NCBI GenBank assembly: GCA_036380875.1
Contig: DASVDX010000088.1
Coordinates: forward strand, 54,231 to 118,230
DNA from: ZC4RG17 sp036380875
GTDB taxonomy: Bacteria > Actinomycetota > Acidimicrobiia > Spongiisociales > ZC4RG35
Direction of reading: 5' to 3'
Length of the DNA stretch: 64,000 nucleotides
A model generated the notes under the pieces. The model saw only the letters and a list, made by a program, of their open reading frames with translations. It was not told where the DNA came from and ran no database searches. Shown piece after piece: positions 33,610 through 43,129 of this stretch; the stretch's first letter is position 1; the number at the start of each line of letters is the position of its first letter. Position numbers and translations under genes: made by a program.

Positions 33610-34719
33610 TCAGAGCCGAATGGGGTCGATGATGTCCAGGATGATGGCGGCCAAGCCCAGGAAGGTGAACAACACGATCACCGCCACGGCCACCGGCACC
33701 AGCTTGCGGACGTCCGGTTCCCGCCCGGTGATCTTCTGCCACAGGGCCACGGCGAAGTGGCCACCGTCGAGAGGCAGGAGGGGGATGACGTTGAAGGTGG
33801 CGAGGATCACGTTGATCGACGCCAGCATCGCCACGTAGTTGGCCACGCCCAGAGTGCCGACCTGTGAGCCGACGTTGACGATCCCGATGGGGCTCACGGG
33901 CCGGATCTCTTCGGGAACGTCGGTCTGGCCGATGAACACGCCGGCGAGCCTCATCAACGACTCGGGGCGGATCAGCTCGCCCATCACCTGGAAGGTGAGT
34001 TGCACGTTTCGCCAGACCTCCTGACCGGCGAGGGAAGCGCCTTCCCCGACCCCGACGGGACGTTCCCGGATCGCAGCTTCCACGCCCAGGAAACCGACCT
34101 CACCCGAGTCCGTCTCGAACGACCCGAGCGTGACCGGCACGTCGACGTACTCCTCGCCACGTTGGATGGTGAGGATCACGTCCTCGCCCGGCCGCCCGGA
34201 CAGCTCCTCCTGGATGTCCGTCCAGGAGGAGTAGGCCGTCCCGTCGATGGCGACGATCCTGTCACCGATGCGGATGTCGGCGTTCGATGCCGCCGTGGGC
34301 ACGCCGTCGCGGGTTTCGACGATGTCGGCGACCATCGGCACCGGCTCGTGGATGCCGGCGGCCATGGCAACGCCGAAGAACATGATGAAGGCCATGACGA
34401 AGTTCATGCCGACGCCGGCGAGAACGACGACGGACTTCTTCCAGAACGGCTTCTCCCGGTAGGTGCGGCCGACGTCTTCGGGGGCGACCTCCTCGAAGGG
34501 GTTCATCCCGATGATGCGGACATAGCCGCCGGCAGGGATCGCCTTGATGCCGTATTCGGTTTCCCCTCGCCGGAACGACCACAGCTTGGGCCCGAAGCCC
34601 AGGAAGAACTCGGTGGCCTTCATGCCTGTCGCCTTGGCGGCGAGGAAATGCCCGGCCTCGTGCGCCATCACGAACAAGGCGATGGCCAGGACTGCGATGA
34701 GGCCTCCGATCATGGGCAC
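33610..34719 (-). CDS. Site-2 protease, RseP/Rip1 family (M50 metalloprotease)
   Basis: A 369-residue intramembrane zinc protease. The zinc motif HEAGH lies near 20-24 in the first transmembrane segment, LDGGHF near 320 supplies the third ligand, and a PDZ domain (about 125-210) lies between. Three to four membrane helices are visible. Such enzymes cut anti-sigma factors or other membrane regulators; in Mycobacterium tuberculosis Rip1 in the same dxr-rip1-ispG order controls several sigma factors. The gene starts seven bases after dxr. Confidence 0.94.
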   Translation of the reverse strand: MPMIGGLIAVLAIALFVMAHEAGHFLAAKATGMKATEFFLGFGPKLWSFRRGETEYGIKAIPAGGYVRIIGMNPFEEVAPEDVGRTYREKPFWKKSVVVLAGVGMNFVMAFIMFFGVAMAAGIHEPVPMVADIVETRDGVPTAASNADIRIGDRIVAIDGTAYSSWTDIQEELSGRPGEDVILTIQRGEEYVDVPVTLGSFETDSGEVGFLGVEAAIRERPVGVGEGASLAGQEVWRNVQLTFQVMGELIRPESLMRLAGVFIGQTDVPEEIRPVSPIGIVNVGSQVGTLGVANYVAMLASINVILATFNVIPLLPLDGGHFAVALWQKITGREPDVRKLVPVAVAVIVLFTFLGLAAIILDIIDPIRL

Positions 34720-34726
34720 AACCTAC

Positions 34727-35881
34727 TCACGAGGACGATCTAGCGGAAGCTATCAGTTCCGAGGCTATCGCCCGGGCTTCGGCGTCGGCAGCGAGGACCT
34801 GTTCGACCGAAGACAACTCTCGTTCCCATCCCGCCCGCTCCAGTGTCGCCTCCACGATCTCGACGATACCCAGGAACCCGAGTTTTCCGGCGAGGAACGC
34901 CTCGACGGCCATTTCGTCCGCAGCGTTGAGGACGCAGGGGGCGGTGCCGCCGCGCCGGGCGGCCTCGTAGGCGAGGTCGACAGCGGGAAATGTCTCCCGG
35001 TCGACCTCTTCGAATTCGAGGGTTCGGCCAACGAAGGAAAACGGCTCGCCGAGACCGCTCACCCGCTCCGGGTAGGTGAGGGCGTATTGGATCGGGATGC
35101 GCATGTCGGGATGGCCGAGGTGGGCTTTGATGCCCCCGTCGACGAAATGGACCGCCGAGTGCACGATCGACTGCGGGTGGACCACCACGTCGATCCGATC
35201 GAGATCGAAGCCGAAGAGGTGGTGGGCCTCGATGACCTCGAGCCCTTTGTTCATGAGCGTCGCCGAGTCGATCGTGATTCGTCCCCCCATCTTCCAGGTC
35301 GGGTGGGCCAGAGCCTCCTCCACTGTGACCGAGACGAGGTCGGCCCGGGCCCGGCCCCGGAACGGCCCGCCGGAGGCGGTGAGGATGAGTCGCAACACCG
35401 AGCTCGGGTCCTCGCCCTCCAGGCACTGGTGGAGCGCCGAGTGCTCCGAGTCGACGGGGATCAGCTCGCCGTTGCCGGCGGCCAGGGCGTCCATCACGAG
35501 CGGCCCCCCGGCCACCAGGCTCTCCTTGTTGGCCAGCGCCACCCGGTTGCCCGCCTCGAGGCCGGCGATGGTCGCCCTGAGGCCCGCTGCCCCCACGATC
35601 CCGTTCACCACGATGCGGCCCGGCCGCGAAGCCATCTCGGCGACCGCCTCTCGACCGAAGCGGACCGGGTTGTCGATGCGGGAAGCGAAATCTCGGGCTA
35701 CCTCGTCGTCGCCGGTGGCCACCACGACCTCGGCACCGGGATGGCGCTGCGCCAGTTCAGCGAGTTCGGGGCTGGGACGGTTGGCGGCCAGCCCGTCGAC
35801 GGTGAAGCCGAGATGGGCGATCACGTCCAGCGCCTGGCGTCCGATCGACCCCGTGGCGCCGAGCACCACGACCTGGCTCAT
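34727..35881 (-). CDS. dxr: 1-deoxy-D-xylulose 5-phosphate reductoisomerase
   Basis: A 384-residue NADPH-dependent enzyme for the second step of the MEP pathway. The nucleotide-binding start is VVVLGATGSIGRQALDVI, ALANKESLVAGG follows, and the metal and substrate sites are PVDSEHSALHQCL and TASGGPFRGR. Length is normal. It is one base from cdsA upstream and seven from the M50 protease downstream, so all are in the rpsB-to-M50 operon run. Confidence 0.97.
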   Translation of the reverse strand: MSQVVVLGATGSIGRQALDVIAHLGFTVDGLAANRPSPELAELAQRHPGAEVVVATGDDEVARDFASRIDNPVRFGREAVAEMASRPGRIVVNGIVGAAGLRATIAGLEAGNRVALANKESLVAGGPLVMDALAAGNGELIPVDSEHSALHQCLEGEDPSSVLRLILTASGGPFRGRARADLVSVTVEEALAHPTWKMGGRITIDSATLMNKGLEVIEAHHLFGFDLDRIDVVVHPQSIVHSAVHFVDGGIKAHLGHPDMRIPIQYALTYPERVSGLGEPFSFVGRTLEFEEVDRETFPAVDLAYEAARRGGTAPCVLNAADEMAVEAFLAGKLGFLGIVEIVEATLERAGWERELSSVEQVLAADAEARAIASELIASARSSS

Positions 35882-35882
35882 C

Positions 35883-37136
35883 TCACAGCAGGCCGCGGAT
35901 CAGGAAGAAGAGGTGAGCGGCAGGCACGGCGAAGAGGAAGCTGTCGATCCTGTCCAGCATCCCGCCGTGTCCGGGGAGGACCGAGCCCATGTCCTTGACC
36001 CCGAGGGACCGCTTGACCATCGACTCCGCCAGATCGCCGAGCGGGCCGATGACCGAGACGATCCCGCCCAAGACGAGCGAACCCGTGAATCCGATCGCCT
36101 CGTACGGGGGCAGCGTCGAGAGCACGGCGGCGGTGATGACGCCGAAGATGACTCCACCGATGAAGCCCTCGACGGTCTTGTTGGGCGACAGGGTCGGGGC
36201 GAGGGGCCGGGTGCCGAACCCGCGGCCGACGAAGTACGAGCCGATGTCGACCATGGCGGTGATCAGACCGACCATGATCACGTAGGCGACCGGGTGGTCG
36301 GAGTGGCCGAAGGGCACGATGAACGCCAGGAGCCCGACCCACGCCATGCCGAACACCGTGATGGAGGCGTTCTCCAGCGGATAGCGCCGATTGACGAGCG
36401 AATACACCAGCACCACCAGCACCGTGGCGACGACCGTCACGCCGGCGATGGCGAAGATGCTCGACATGTGGGTGAGGACCGGCATGGCGATGATGCCGAG
36501 CAGGCCGACGAGCGCCAGCGGTGCATACCCGACGCGGCGCACGGTGGCGTAGAACTCGCCCAGCGAGAGCAGCATGACGATCGTGAGGAACGAGGTGAAC
36601 CACCAACCGCCGAGGTACAGGCTGCCGACCAGGAGGCCTACGAGACCGACCGCGGTGAGGACGCGCAAGGTGAGGTCGGAAGCCCGGGCCTGCTCGTAGG
36701 CCTCGACCTCTTCCTCGGATATACCCGGCCGGCCGGTGACGTCCTCGAAGCCGACCAGGCCGGTGTCGACGCCGGGCATGGTGGCGACCACCGCCTGCCG
36801 CTCGACCTCCACGTTGCGCAGGCGGGCGATTTCTTCAGCCAAACCGCGGTACTCCTCGGTGGTGGCGGTGATGTAGGTCTCGTGGGTGAGATCGTCGAGG
36901 TCGGAGGACCCGCCGGCGATGGCCTCCCAGTCGGTGAGGTCGACATCGGGCGCTCCCTCGGCAGCCGCCGGCGGCCGCGGCTCGTTGGCGTCCGGCGTCT
37001 GCTCGTCGGTTTCGGGGGCTTCGTCCCCTCCGGTCTCTGGCGCCGCCTCCCGATCGTCACCTTTGGTTTCGCCGGGGGTCTCACCCGCTTCGGGCTCCTC
37101 CCACGGTCGGCGAAACCGGGGACGTTCTTCGCTCAC
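35883..37136 (-). CDS. cdsA: Phosphatidate cytidylyltransferase with long acidic N-terminal extension
   Basis: A 417-residue membrane enzyme that makes CDP-diacylglycerol. The first 150 residues are hydrophilic, acidic and Pro/Glu/Asp-rich, absent from classical CdsA (about 280 residues), although some actinobacterial versions are also extended. About eight membrane segments follow. The signature is complete: SMVKRSLGVKDMGSVLPGHG and GGMLDRIDS near the C-terminus, with metal-binding aspartates. It starts one base after frr and is followed by dxr. Confidence 0.94.
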   Translation of the reverse strand: MSEERPRFRRPWEEPEAGETPGETKGDDREAAPETGGDEAPETDEQTPDANEPRPPAAAEGAPDVDLTDWEAIAGGSSDLDDLTHETYITATTEEYRGLAEEIARLRNVEVERQAVVATMPGVDTGLVGFEDVTGRPGISEEEVEAYEQARASDLTLRVLTAVGLVGLLVGSLYLGGWWFTSFLTIVMLLSLGEFYATVRRVGYAPLALVGLLGIIAMPVLTHMSSIFAIAGVTVVATVLVVLVYSLVNRRYPLENASITVFGMAWVGLLAFIVPFGHSDHPVAYVIMVGLITAMVDIGSYFVGRGFGTRPLAPTLSPNKTVEGFIGGVIFGVITAAVLSTLPPYEAIGFTGSLVLGGIVSVIGPLGDLAESMVKRSLGVKDMGSVLPGHGGMLDRIDSFLFAVPAAHLFFLIRGLL

Positions 37137-37137
37137 T

Positions 37138-37689
37138 TCATACTTCCCTGAGGTCGGCTTCCTTCTCGTCCAGGAGCGAGTCGATCTGACCGATGTAGCG
37201 GTCGGTCAGGTCCTGGAGGTCCTTCTCCGCCCGACGGATGTCGTCGTCGGAGATCTCACCGTGGAGAGCCTCGATATCGGACTTCGTGTGACGGCGCACG
37301 TTGCGGACCGCCACCCGCCCTTCCTCGGCCATGTTGCGCACGACTTTGATCAGCTCCATACGCCGTTCCTCGGTGAGCGGCGGGAACGAGATCCGGATCA
37401 CCTTCCCGTCGTTGCTGGGGTTGAGGCCCAGATCCGACGTGGCGATGGCCTTTTCGATGTCGTTGAGCGAATTCGGGTCGTAGGGGGACACCACCATCAG
37501 CCGGGGCTCCGGCACATTGACCGAGGCGAGCTGGAGCACTGGCGTCGGGGTCCCGTAGTAGTCGACGGTGATCCGCTTGAGGATCTGGGGGTTGGCGCGG
37601 CCGGTGCGCACGGTGGCGAATTCGGAGACCACGTGATCGACGGCCTGGCTCATCTTCTGTTCCGCTTCTGCCAGTAAGTCCTGAATCAT
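37138..37689 (-). CDS. frr: Ribosome recycling factor
   Basis: A 183-residue RRF that, with EF-G, splits post-termination ribosomes. Conserved parts are FATVRTGRANPQILKRITVDYYG, IRISFPPLTEERRMELIK and VAVRNVRRHTKSDIEAL. The ATG has GGAGG upstream. A 61-base gap before it, downstream of pyrH, contains CCCCTC/GAGGGG arms that could form a hairpin, so a partial terminator or processing site may sit there. Confidence 0.97.
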   Translation of the reverse strand: MIQDLLAEAEQKMSQAVDHVVSEFATVRTGRANPQILKRITVDYYGTPTPVLQLASVNVPEPRLMVVSPYDPNSLNDIEKAIATSDLGLNPSNDGKVIRISFPPLTEERRMELIKVVRNMAEEGRVAVRNVRRHTKSDIEALHGEISDDDIRRAEKDLQDLTDRYIGQIDSLLDEKEADLREV

Positions 37690-37750
37690 CGACGCCTCCT
37701 AACGACCGTCCCGACCCCTCCCCTCACTCATAGAGGGGGTCCCGAGATGC

Positions 37751-38464
37751 CTACTGGACGACCGTACCGATGGGCTCCTCGCCGAGCACTGCTTTGACGA
37801 TGTTCCCAGGCTCGGTCATGTCGAAAACGACGATCGGCACCTCGTGCTCTTTGCACATGGTAACTGCCGTCGAATCCATCACCCTGAGATCCCGGGCCAG
37901 GAACTCCATGTAGGTGAGCTCGGGAAGCAGCTTCGCCGACGGGTCCCGGTTGGGGTCGGCGTCGTATACGCCATCGACTTTCGACGCCTTGAGCAAGGCA
38001 TGGGCACCGATCTCCACCGCCCGCAGCGCGGCGGCGGTGTCGGTGGTGAAGAACGGATTCCCTGTGCCGGCGGCGAAGATCACGACCCGCCCCTTCTCGA
38101 GGTGGCGGATCGCTTTGAGCCGGATGTACGGCTCGGCCAACTGCTGCATGGTGATCGCCGACTGCACTCGGGTCTCCACGCCCGCCTTTTCGAGCGCGTC
38201 GCGCAAGGCCAGAGCATTGATGACGGTGGCCAGCATTCCCATGTAGTCGGCGGCCGCCGGGTCCATCCCTTTGGCAGCCTGCGACACCCCCCGAAAGATG
38301 TTCCCTCCGCCGACGACGATGGCTACCTCGGCGCCGGCACGGTGGGCTTCGGCTACCTCTTCGGCGACGCGCTTGACGGTGAGAGGATCTATCCCGTAGC
38401 CGACCGCCGGGTCAGCGAACGCCTCGCCGGACAGTTTCAGGAGTACCCGACGGCGGCCGGCCAT
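37751..38464 (-). CDS. pyrH: UMP kinase
   Basis: A 237-residue amino acid kinase-fold enzyme that converts UMP to UDP. LLKLSGEAF at the start, VVGGGNIFRG, GTGNPFFTTDTAAALRA and KVDGVYDADP are all intact. Bacterial UMP kinases are hexameric and regulated by GTP and UTP. It starts one base after tsf and lies 61 bases before frr, the usual tsf-pyrH-frr order. Confidence 0.97.
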   Translation of the reverse strand: MAGRRRVLLKLSGEAFADPAVGYGIDPLTVKRVAEEVAEAHRAGAEVAIVVGGGNIFRGVSQAAKGMDPAAADYMGMLATVINALALRDALEKAGVETRVQSAITMQQLAEPYIRLKAIRHLEKGRVVIFAAGTGNPFFTTDTAAALRAVEIGAHALLKASKVDGVYDADPNRDPSAKLLPELTYMEFLARDLRVMDSTAVTMCKEHEVPIVVFDMTEPGNIVKAVLGEEPIGTVVQ

Positions 38465-38465
38465 C

Positions 38466-39083
38466 TCAGTTGCCTTCTCCCACCGCGAAGCGGGCGATGC
38501 GCCTCACGCTTATGTTCTCGCCCATCTTGGCGGCGAGGGCGGCGACCATCTCGCCGACGGTCCCCTCGAAGCGCTCGGGATTCACGAAGGTCTGGTCGTA
38601 GAGGACGTTGTCTTCGTAGAACTTCTCGATCCTGCCTTCGACGATCTTCGGGATCACCTGCTCGGGCTTGCCTTCGCCCGCGGCCTGGCGGGCGATCAGG
38701 TCGCGCTCCTTCTCGAGTTCTGCTTCGTCCACCTGCTCGCGGGTGATCCAACGGGGATTGCCCCACGACACGTGGAGGGCGATGTCGTTGGCGGTCTGCT
38801 TGAACTCGTCGCTCTTGGCGACGAAGTCGGTCTCGCAGGCCAACTCCACTAGTACGCCCACCACAGGCCGGTCGTTCTGCATGTGGATGTAGTAGCCGAT
38901 GGCGCCTTCCGTCGCCTCGCGTTCGGCTCGCTTGGCGGCTTGCGCCAGGCCCCTCTCGCGCAGCAGCTCGAACGCTTTCTCGAAGTCGCCACCGGTCTCT
39001 TCCAACGCCTTCTTGGCGTCCATCATCCCGACGCCGGCGTCTTGGCGGAGTTTCTGTACGTCCTTGGCGGTGAACTCAGGCAT
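38466..39083 (-). CDS. tsf: Elongation factor Ts, short form
   Basis: A 205-residue guanine nucleotide exchange factor for EF-Tu. The UBA-like N-terminus KLRQDAGVGMMDAKKALEE and the core CETDFVAKSDEFK are intact. At 205 residues it is much shorter than mycobacterial or E. coli EF-Ts (270-280) and near the one-subdomain forms of Thermus and cyanobacteria, which act as dimers. Its ATG overlaps the rpsB 3' end by eight bases, so translation is coupled. Confidence 0.96.
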   Translation of the reverse strand: MPEFTAKDVQKLRQDAGVGMMDAKKALEETGGDFEKAFELLRERGLAQAAKRAEREATEGAIGYYIHMQNDRPVVGVLVELACETDFVAKSDEFKQTANDIALHVSWGNPRWITREQVDEAELEKERDLIARQAAGEGKPEQVIPKIVEGRIEKFYEDNVLYDQTFVNPERFEGTVGEMVAALAAKMGENISVRRIARFAVGEGN

Positions 39084-39825
39084 TGGTCCCCTCCCGGGCC
39101 TGCTGGTCGTCCCCCTCGGCCTTGATCACGCGCCGCTTGGACGCGATCTCTTTGCCCTCGAGCGCGGCATCGGCGATGGCGCCGGCCACGAGCTCAGCCG
39201 AACGGATGGCGTCGTCGTTGCCGGGGATCACGTATTCGATCAGATCCGGGTCGCAGTTGCTGTCGACCAGAGCGATCACGGGGATGCCGAGGCGTGCGGC
39301 TTCCTTGACGGCCGTGGCCTCGGTGTTGACGTCGACCACGAACAGGGCCTCGGGTAGGCGGGTCATGTCGACCACCCCACCCAGGTTCTGCTCGAGTTTC
39401 TCCCGCTCCCGGCGGAGGCGGAGGCGTTCCTTCTTGGGAAGCGCCTCGATCTCCTTCGTCTCCTCCATCTGGCGGAGCTCCTTCAAGTAGTAGATCCGCT
39501 TCTGGATGGTGGAGAAGTTCGTCAGCATGCCGCCGAGCCAGCGGTAGGTGACGTAGGGATTGCCGGAGCGACGGGCCTGCTCGGTGACCGGCACCTGGGC
39601 CTGCTTCTTCGTGCCGACGAACAACACGGAGCCGCCGTTGGAGGACAGGTCCTTCACGAACTGGGTGGCCTTCTCGATCTGCTCCAGGGTTTGGCGCAGG
39701 TCGATGATGTGGATGCCGTTGCGTTCACCGTAGATGTACGGCTTCATCTTCGGGTTCCAGCGGCGTGTCTGGTGCCCGAAGTGCACACCGGCCTCCAAGA
39801 GCTGCTTCATGGTGACAGCGCTCAT
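39076..39825 (-). CDS. rpsB: 30S ribosomal protein S2
   Basis: A 249-residue S2 with MKQLLEAGVHFGHQTRRWNPKMK split over the start, HIIDLRQTLEQIEKA, GTKKQAQ and the C-terminal DSNCDPDLIEYVIPGNDDAIR. I start at ATG 39825 with AGGA ten bases upstream; the frame to 40059 covers the leader and is not S2. It opens the rpsB-tsf-pyrH operon behind a leader of about 120 bases, a place where S2 autoregulates in other bacteria. Confidence 0.96.
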   Translation of the reverse strand: MSAVTMKQLLEAGVHFGHQTRRWNPKMKPYIYGERNGIHIIDLRQTLEQIEKATQFVKDLSSNGGSVLFVGTKKQAQVPVTEQARRSGNPYVTYRWLGGMLTNFSTIQKRIYYLKELRQMEETKEIEALPKKERLRLRREREKLEQNLGGVVDMTRLPEALFVVDVNTEATAVKEAARLGIPVIALVDSNCDPDLIEYVIPGNDDAIRSAELVAGAIADAALEGKEIASKRRVIKAEGDDQQAREGTNA

Positions 39826-39951
39826 GGATGCTGATTCCTTTCCTGGTTGCTCTCCTCCGTCCGCCGGCGAACTTCGCCATCCTGTTCGGACGCTCCGACG
39901 ACAGCCGCGGCTGCACCAGGCGGAGCAAACGGACGTGTGTGATTGGGGCAG

Positions 39952-39957
39952 ATGATA
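39952..39957 (-). promoter_or_regulatory. Candidate -10 of the rpsB operon
   Basis: TATCAT on the minus strand within GGTATCATC, 17 bases after the whiG stop. No good -35 element is seen. It would give a 5' leader of about 120 bases that contains the short hairpin CAGCC-GC-GGCTG. Confidence 0.4.
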
Positions 39958-39973
39958 CCGGGGGTGGGGGTGA

Positions 39974-40756
39974 CTAGAGAATCGGAGGCTCGGCGAGGCG
40001 GTTGCGGAGAGACATGACCGTCTTGGCGTGGATCTGACACACCCGGGACTCGGTGACACCGAGCACTTCTCCGATCTCCGCCAGCGTGAGACCCTCGTAG
40101 TAGTAGAGGGTCACGACGAGGCGCTCACGATCGGGAAGCCGGTTGATCGAGTCCACCAAGATTCGTCGGGTCTCCTCCGCCTGGAAGGCCGCTTCCGGCG
40201 AGACCCCCGAGGGATCGGTGACCAGGTCCTTCAGGGTGACGGCGGCCTCGCCGGACCCGACCGTCTGGTCGAGAGCGGCGATACCCAGCTGGGAGATCTC
40301 GGCGAGGTCGTTCTGGACTGTGTCGACATCCGTCTCCATGTACTCGGCCAGCTCCTCGTCGGTGGGACTGCGCTGGAGGGTGTGCTCGAGCTCGCCGATC
40401 GACCGTTCGATCTCACGCGCCTTCGCCCTGACCGACCGCGGCACCCAGTCGAGGGACCGGAGTTCGTCGAGGATGGCGCCTTTGATCCGGTTGATGGCAT
40501 AGGTCTCGAACTTGAAGCCGCGCTCGAGGTCGAACTTGTCGATGGCGTCGATGAGGCCGAATATCCCGTACGAGGCCAGGTCGTTCTGGTCCACGCTCCT
40601 CGGCAGCCCGGCGGCGACGCGGGCGGCGACGAACTTGACCAATGGCGAGTAGTGCAGGATGAGGCTTTCCCGAATCTTCGGGTCGCCGGTCTCTTTGAAC
40701 CGCTTCCAGAGTTCGTCGATGTCAGAGGTCTGATCGCTCTGCACGCGATCGGTCAT
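39974..40756 (-). CDS. whiG: FliA/WhiG-type RNA polymerase sigma factor
   Basis: A 260-residue group 3 sigma factor with regions 2, 3 and 4. Region 2 has FVAARVAAGLPRSVDQNDLASYGIFGLIDAI, split by helices, then FETYAINRIKGAILDELR; region 4 has EGLTLAEIGEVLGVTESRVCQ. In Streptomyces WhiG, in the same dprA-whiG-rpsB place, drives sporulation and is held by RsiG with c-di-GMP. Whether this bacterium sporulates is unknown, and FliA-like control of motility is possible; no flagellar genes are in the window. Confidence 0.9.
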   Translation of the reverse strand: MTDRVQSDQTSDIDELWKRFKETGDPKIRESLILHYSPLVKFVAARVAAGLPRSVDQNDLASYGIFGLIDAIDKFDLERGFKFETYAINRIKGAILDELRSLDWVPRSVRAKAREIERSIGELEHTLQRSPTDEELAEYMETDVDTVQNDLAEISQLGIAALDQTVGSGEAAVTLKDLVTDPSGVSPEAAFQAEETRRILVDSINRLPDRERLVVTLYYYEGLTLAEIGEVLGVTESRVCQIHAKTVMSLRNRLAEPPIL

Positions 40757-40831
40757 GTGGTGTTTGCCTCGTGCCTCGCTGTGCGGGGAGTGTAGGACGA
40801 GGAAGCCAGACTCCCACTGATCGCCGACAAG

Positions 40832-41665
40832 TCAAGCGATGAAGACCTGGCCGGCCTCGATCCTGACTCTGCCTTCGGCTTCCATTCTGCCCAACGATTG
40901 CAGAACCTCGGCCGTATCTCCACCGCTGGCAGCGATCACCTCCTCCACCGTGGCACCGTCGTACGGCATGGCGAAGGGCAGGTCGACGTCGGTGTGCGTC
41001 CTGGGTGGGCCGAGGATCAGGCTCAGCGCTTCGACGAGATCCGCTGCTCCGAGGACGGGAATGGCCCCGTCGCGGATGAGGAGGTTGGTGCCGAGGGAGG
41101 TCTCTCGGTGGACGTCGCCGGGGACGGCGAACACGTCCCTTCCTTGTTCGGCCGCGAGCCGGGCGGTGATCAGCGCCCCTCCCTTCTCGGCCGCCTCGAC
41201 CACCACCACCGCGGCAGACAGGCCGGAGATGATCCGGTTGCGAGCCGGAAACCTCCAGGGTTCGGGCCTCGTCCCGGGCGGGTACTCGGAGACGACGGCG
41301 CCCTCTCCTGCCACCAACTCCTCCCCCAGCCGCTGGTGTTCGGGTGGGTACCAGATGTCGATCCCACATCCGAGCACCGCTATCCCTGCCCCACCGCCAT
41401 CGAGGCAGCCGCGGTGAGCGGCCCCATCGACACCACGGGCCAAGCCACTCACGACGACCCAGCCCGCCAGGGCGACTGCCCGCCCCATCTCGCGGGCGAG
41501 GCTCAGGCCGTAGCGGGTGGCCCGCCGGGTGCCCACGATCGCCACTGCGGGAGTCGGGGGTAGCGTCCCTCGCACCCACAGGCGATCGGGAGGATCGGCG
41601 ATCTCCTCCAGTTGAGCCGGGTAACCGGGGTCGCCGCGAGACACGATCGCAACGGTGGTCACCAT
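40832..41665 (-). CDS. dprA: DNA processing protein DprA
   Basis: A 277-residue Rossmann-like DprA that loads RecA on incoming single-stranded DNA in natural transformation. AIVGTRRATRYG, VSGLARGVDGAAHRG, FPARNRIISGLS and EKGGALITARLAAEQGRDVFAVPG are all present, and a C-terminal winged-helix-like domain (about 220-277) ends the protein. It overlaps yifB by seven bases. The gene is widespread in species not known to be competent, so competence is not proved. Confidence 0.95.
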   Translation of the reverse strand: MVTTVAIVSRGDPGYPAQLEEIADPPDRLWVRGTLPPTPAVAIVGTRRATRYGLSLAREMGRAVALAGWVVVSGLARGVDGAAHRGCLDGGGAGIAVLGCGIDIWYPPEHQRLGEELVAGEGAVVSEYPPGTRPEPWRFPARNRIISGLSAAVVVVEAAEKGGALITARLAAEQGRDVFAVPGDVHRETSLGTNLLIRDGAIPVLGAADLVEALSLILGPPRTHTDVDLPFAMPYDGATVEEVIAASGGDTAEVLQSLGRMEAEGRVRIEAGQVFIA

Positions 41666-43122
41666 GAACCACGCAGGGCGAGGGCTTCGGCGACGTGTCG
41701 TTCCTCGATGGCGTCCACCTCGTCGAGGTCGGCCAGAGTCCGCGCCACGCGGCGAATGCGGTCATAGCCGCGGGCCGTGAGCCCGGACCGGTCCACCGCT
41801 CGGTGCAGGAATTGGCCGGCGGCGGGCTCGATGGGCTGGCTGTCGAGCTGGGCACGGGTCAGATCACGGTTGAGGACACCACGCTCCGTTTGACGTTTGC
41901 GAGCTGCTTCGACCCGGGACGCCACGACTGCCGTCGGCTCGCCGGGTGGTCCCTGGAGCTCGTCGCCAGTGAGGCGGCGGACGGCGACACGGAGGTCGAA
42001 GCGGTCCAGCAGGGGCCCGGAGATGCGACGGCGATAGCGCTGGATGTCGGTCTGGGAGCACTGGCACGCCTGCACCCGGTCGCCGGCGTAGCCGCAGGGG
42101 CAGGGGTTGGTCGCGGCGACGAGTTGCACCTCGGCGGGAAGGGTCACCGACATGCCGCGGCGGGCGATCGCCACCTCGCCTTCCTCCAAGGGCTGGCGGA
42201 GGGCATCGAGGGACCGGGCGGGAAACTCCCCCAACTCGTCGAGAAACAAGACGCCGTGGGTGGCGAGGGAGATCTCACCCGGCACGATCGTTCCGGTCCC
42301 TCCCCCGATCAGCGCCGCCAGGCTGGCGGTGTGGTGGGGTGCTCGGAACGGCGGAGTCGGATCGACGCCCCGGATCCTCCCGGCGGCTGCCCACACGCAG
42401 GCGGTCTCGAGAGCCTTCTCGTCCGACAGCGTCGGGAGCAACCCGACCAGTCGCTGGGCGAGCATCGACTTCCCAGATCCGGGCGGACCGTGGAGGAAGA
42501 GGTGGTGGCCTCCGGCGGCGGCGACCTCCAACGCCCGCCGGGCGAGCGGCTGACCGCGGACGTCGGCCAAGTCGGGCACCGACGGGCGGATGCGGCGAGT
42601 CGCCTCGACGGAACGTCGCCGAGCTTCCCCGCTGACTACCGCAACCGCCTCCGCCAGCGTCCGGACCGGCACCACGTCGGCGCCTGCGACCGACGCCGCC
42701 TCAGGGGCCACTTCGTCGGCGACTAGACACGGGATGCCCATGCGGGAAGCGACGATCGCGGCTCCCAACGCTCCTCTCCCGGCCCGGACAGTGCCGTCGA
42801 GCGCCAGTTCCCCCAGTGCCACGATCGGCCGGGCGGGAATGGTGCCGGCGGCGCCGAGGACACCCAGGGCGATCGGCAGGTCGTAGTCGGCGCCACCCTT
42901 CGGCAGGTCAGCCGGAGCCAGGTTCACCGTTATGTGTCGCGCCGGGAACGACATCGACGACGACGTGACCGCCGCCCGCACTCGCTCCTTCGCCTCGCGA
43001 ACTGCAGTGTCGGGCAAGCCGCTCAACTTGAACACGTCCTTGGCGCCACCCACGTGCGCCTCCACCCGTACGGGTCGCGGCTCCGCCCCTACCATCGTCA
43101 CTGAAGTCGTCTCGGCGAACAT
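41659..43122 (-). CDS. YifB/ComM family Mg-chelatase-like AAA+ ATPase
   Basis: A 487-residue protein with an N-terminal Lon-protease-like domain, a Walker A motif GPPGSGKSM near 213-221, LFLDELGEFPARSLDALRQPL as Walker B context, a zinc-ribbon-like CPCGYAGDRVQACQC insert and a C-terminal helical lid. ComM in Vibrio is a hexameric helicase that promotes branch migration in natural transformation. Coupling to dprA supports a DNA-uptake or recombination role. TAGGTT lies seven bases before the ATG. Confidence 0.93.
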   Translation of the reverse strand: MFAETTSVTMVGAEPRPVRVEAHVGGAKDVFKLSGLPDTAVREAKERVRAAVTSSSMSFPARHITVNLAPADLPKGGADYDLPIALGVLGAAGTIPARPIVALGELALDGTVRAGRGALGAAIVASRMGIPCLVADEVAPEAASVAGADVVPVRTLAEAVAVVSGEARRRSVEATRRIRPSVPDLADVRGQPLARRALEVAAAGGHHLFLHGPPGSGKSMLAQRLVGLLPTLSDEKALETACVWAAAGRIRGVDPTPPFRAPHHTASLAALIGGGTGTIVPGEISLATHGVLFLDELGEFPARSLDALRQPLEEGEVAIARRGMSVTLPAEVQLVAATNPCPCGYAGDRVQACQCSQTDIQRYRRRISGPLLDRFDLRVAVRRLTGDELQGPPGEPTAVVASRVEAARKRQTERGVLNRDLTRAQLDSQPIEPAAGQFLHRAVDRSGLTARGYDRIRRVARTLADLDEVDAIEERHVAEALALRGSW

Positions 43123-43129
43123 GTCGCCG

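Noticed and set aside
40832..43122. yifB-dprA as evidence for a competence island
   Set aside because: Both genes are conserved next to whiG and rpsB in many actinobacteria; no comEA, comEC or pilus genes are present.
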